Assembly (NCBI GenBank): GCA_020437045.1
Contig: JAGQWV010000777.1
Span: 1-6,535 of the forward strand
Length of the DNA: 6,535 nt
DNA from: Saprospiraceae bacterium
GTDB lineage: Bacteria > Bacteroidota > Bacteroidia > Chitinophagales > Saprospiraceae
Direction: 5' to 3'
Every line of letters starts with the position of its first letter. The first letter of the stretch is position 1. Position numbers and translations under genes: made by a program. Under the pieces are notes generated by a model, which was given only the letters and a program-made list of their open reading frames with translations, did no database searches and was not told the DNA's origin. Below, one piece after another: positions 5,543 through 6,535 of this stretch.

Positions 5543-6535
5543 GATATATACTTACGGTTCGCAAGGTACTGCACAACTTTTAAAGTAGCTCCCTGATGAT
5601 GGCTAAGAAATGAGGCTATGCCCTGCTTTGCTGCCCGGTAATGATCTTCATTGGAAAAGAATTCCATAGCCTCCTTAAATTCGTGAGAAGATTTAATGCT
5701 TATAGCGGCACCAAGATGGATAAGTTCTTTTGCTTCTTGAAATCTATGGTAATTTGGACCGAATATGACCGGCAATCCCGCGGCTACAGGCTCCAGAATG
5801 CTGTGGATACCTTTACCAAAACCTCCTCCAATGTAAGCGATATGACCATATTGATACAAATGAGCCAAATCACCTATGGTGTCAACCATAATTCCATCCT
5901 CCGGCTGGGTTTGATCATGACATTCACTTAGTAACTTATATTCTTTTCCAATATGGGATGTGATCTTTTTTCGCATACCCTGACTGATATCGTGAGGTGC
6001 CAGGATTATAAAATATGGATTAGTAGATTGATTTAACCATGGAGCAAAAATCGATACGTCGTTGGGCCAGATACTTCCAAAGATCATTATTTTATTTTTA
6101 ATTTTTGGGCCATTTAAAAAGACGTATTCTTTCAATTCTGATTGTAGTTGAATGACCCGGTCTATCCGGTTGTCACCGGCAATCAGTGTATTAAATTGAT
6201 ATTTACTTAGGAGGACTTCACTTTTCTGATCCTGGACAAAAATTACTTCGGCATTTTGGAGAATGCGTCGTAATTTTATTGCCCACCACCTAAATAAAAA
6301 ATGACGTGAATGAAATACCGAAGAAATAAATATAAAAGGTATTTTTCTAGCCGATAAAATATTTAAATAATTAAACCAAAAATCATATTTGACAAATATT
6401 GCCAATCTGGGATTGACGGCATTAATAAACCTTTCTGCATTCTTTCTTGTGTCCAAAGGTAGGTAATAAATATTGTCTGCATGCTGGTAGTTTACCCTCA
6501 TTTCGTACCCACTTGGTGAAAAAAAGGTAAGTACG
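5539..6535 (-). CDS. waaA: 3-deoxy-D-manno-octulosonic acid (Kdo) transferase, 5'-truncated by window edge
   Basis: WaaA (KdtA) is a GT-B glycosyltransferase at the cytoplasmic face of the inner membrane that transfers Kdo from CMP-Kdo to the lipid A precursor. The ATG at 6501 is not the start: the frame stays open to the window edge and reads VLTFFSPSGYE, conserved family sequence. Roughly 80-90 N-terminal residues, including the membrane anchor and catalytic Glu region, are off the window. Counting from Met at 6501: YYLPLDT at 12-18, FVKYDFWFNYL at 36-46, GDNRID at 109-114, GSIWPND at 142-148, LAPHDI at 167-172, DTIGDL at 207-212, IGGGFGKGIH at 224-233, and LEPVAAGLPVIFGP at 236-249, the last two in the CMP-Kdo-binding Rossmann half. 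The C-terminus is intact (RKYIS, TGA). It is first in the visible operon and overlaps rfaE1 by four bases. GC falls toward its 5' end (about 42% at 5581-5940, 33% at 6061-6480). Confidence 0.95.
   Translation of the reverse strand, partial: VLTFFSPSGYEMRVNYQHADNIYYLPLDTRKNAERFINAVNPRLAIFVKYDFWFNYLNILSARKIPFIFISSVFHSRHFLFRWWAIKLRRILQNAEVIFVQDQKSEVLLSKYQFNTLIAGDNRIDRVIQLQSELKEYVFLNGPKIKNKIMIFGSIWPNDVSIFAPWLNQSTNPYFIILAPHDISQGMRKKITSHIGKEYKLLSECHDQTQPEDGIMVDTIGDLAHLYQYGHIAYIGGGFGKGIHSILEPVAAGLPVIFGPNYHRFQEAKELIHLGAAISIKSSHEFKEAMEFFSNEDHYRAAKQGIASFLSHHQGATLKVVQYLANRKYIS

Noticed and set aside
5106..5588. 160-codon plus-strand frame opposite rfaE1
   Set aside because: It is antisense to a clear PfkB kinase gene, is Ser/Arg-rich with no recognisable motif, and is explained as a shadow of the real gene.
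6499..6501. ATG at 6501 as the start of waaA
   Set aside because: The upstream in-frame codons read VLTFFSPSGYE, a conserved part of Kdo transferases, so the gene runs off the window.
1..6535. Defence system, CRISPR array, mobile element, tRNA or riboswitch
   Set aside because: No tandem spaced repeats, transposase or integrase motifs, cloverleaf or conserved riboswitch-like structure was found; all long frames are accounted for by the four genes.

Overview
The window looks like chromosomal DNA of a Bacteroidota bacterium, probably near the Saprospiraceae. The reasons are a secreted protein with a C-terminal type IX secretion (T9SS) sorting tail, Bacteroidota-type sequence in the 3' two thirds of valS and in waaA, starts without a Shine-Dalgarno sequence, and mostly 40-47% GC. 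The family placement is recalled from protein style and has not been tested by search.

Layout. (1) Positions 1-2111, plus strand: valS, cut at its 5' end by the window edge; it lacks roughly the first 190 residues, including the HIGH motif. (2) 2112-2423: a convergent intergenic region with a C-free stretch, a perfect palindrome resembling a dispersed repeat, and a strong bidirectional terminator. (3) 2424-4346, minus strand: a 640-residue secreted multidomain T9SS cargo protein of unknown function. (4) 4347-4570: an intergenic region with two abutting 16-bp dyads and a hairpin. (5) 4571-5542, minus strand: rfaE1, the heptose-7-phosphate kinase. (6) 5539-6535, minus strand: waaA (kdtA), the Kdo transferase, cut at its 5' end by the right window edge. 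waaA and rfaE1 overlap by four bases (ATGA) and form an operon for lipid A-Kdo and ADP-heptose (LPS core) synthesis.

The main anomaly is inside valS. The first ~600 bases are GC-rich (hand-counted GC3 about 74%, then 67%) and encode protein that reads like a non-Bacteroidota, Chloroflexi-like ValRS. From about 610-640 on, GC3 falls to about 42-46% and the protein becomes Bacteroidota-like, with the frame intact. This is either a recent intragenic recombination or a chimeric assembly joined at a conserved stretch.

I see no tRNA, rRNA, CRISPR array, insertion sequence, phage gene or defence system. Apart from the valS mosaic, this is an ordinary housekeeping and cell-envelope region.
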